Source of the DNA: Beta vulgaris subsp. vulgaris
Taxonomy: Eukaryota > Streptophyta > Magnoliopsida > Caryophyllales > Amaranthaceae
Reading direction: 5' to 3'
DNA length: 64,000 nt
NCBI RefSeq assembly: GCF_026745355.1
Contig: NC_079203.1
Span: forward strand, 44,682,081-44,746,080
The translations under genes and the position numbers were made by a program. The notes below the pieces were generated by a model that searched no databases, was not told the origin of the DNA, and saw only the letters and a list, made by a program, of their open reading frames with translations. Shown in pieces: positions 63,726-64,000 of this stretch. Position 1 is the first letter of the stretch, and each line of letters begins with the position of its first letter.

Positions 63726-63807
63726 TTAATATGGAGCATTATCAAGATCAAGAACCTCGTCCTTCTCTCTCCAATTGCGGAAGCTCTTTTCTTGCCTGAT
63801 TGTCCCA
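63726..63807 (-). CDS. Possible terminal exon of a minus-strand gene beyond the right edge
   Basis: On the minus strand TTCATCAG/TGGGAC gives an acceptor at 63808. It is followed by a charged 26-residue tail ending EVLDLDNAPY and TAA (63726-63728). The frame is phase-1, so it must join an exon outside the window. I do not recognise the family. It could be chance. Confidence 0.3.
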
Positions 63808-64000
63808 CTGATGAACCAGACAGTAAATGAATCAATCAAATCGATAATAGCACTCTACTGATCCTTCACACTTGAAAATTCAAAGCACCCTCAAAAACTC
63901 AAATTTCTATACAGAATGCCATCTTCAGATGTTGGGCAGTGACTGGCTATAAAATTCAGTGAAGTCAAGCCGGAATAGGAGGAACTTCAAGTCAATGTGT

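Overview
This is a stretch of nuclear DNA from a flowering plant. The evidence is intron-rich genes with GT-AG borders and AT-rich introns, five genes belonging to plant families, and dense plant transposons (Stowaway, hAT, CACTA, copia, plant L1 LINEs with an RNase H domain, tRNA-derived SINEs). The gene sequences are eudicot-like. The ends and interior of the first Stowaway element resemble repeats I recall from Caryophyllales such as beet, spinach and quinoa; that placement is from memory and weak.

Five protein genes can be reconstructed exon by exon. (1) 777-3734 (+): the 3' part of a cereblon (CRBN) orthologue, running in from the left edge. (2) 8870-14826 (+): a complete 17-exon cytosolic-type NADP-malic enzyme, 583 aa. 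(3) 23106-27503 (+): a complete two-exon TMK-type leucine-rich-repeat receptor kinase, 943 aa. (4) 39195-45449 (+): a complete SAWADEE/homeodomain protein of the SHH1 (DTF1) type, 261 aa, with a GC-AG last intron. (5) 55321-50441 (-): a complete 16-exon MUT9-like (MLK/PPK) casein-kinase-1-type kinase, 730 aa. A possible last exon of a sixth gene lies on the minus strand at 63726-63807. The genes are unrelated in pathway and do not form a cluster. Two of them (SHH1-like, MLK) belong to chromatin-related families.

Most of the space between genes is transposon, much of it nested, and several insertions can be delimited to the base by target-site duplications. They are: a hAT element (6551-7683, 8-bp duplication) containing a Stowaway (6862-7078); a decayed copia element (about 15436-21237) with a CACTA element (18892-20314, duplication TTG) inside its RNase H region; a short LINE-derived insertion (28399-29027, 17-bp duplication); a decayed minus-strand copia element (about 29880-37440, possible LTR to 37872) split by a 4.7-kb L1-type LINE (30334-35049); a SINE (38399-38587) inserted in a cut MITE end; a long-inverted-repeat element (46783-47448, 8-bp duplication); and a copia element (57069 to about 60640) carrying a solo chromovirus-like LTR (58712-59893, duplication GTGGA). 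A complex fold-back element with about ten copies of a quasi-palindromic module lies at 4672-5980.

I found no tRNA or rRNA gene, no CRISPR array, no prokaryotic-type operon, and nothing I could honestly call a new biological system. The most unusual structures are the modular fold-back element, the GC-rich palindromes inside two AT-rich copia LTRs, and the layered insertions.
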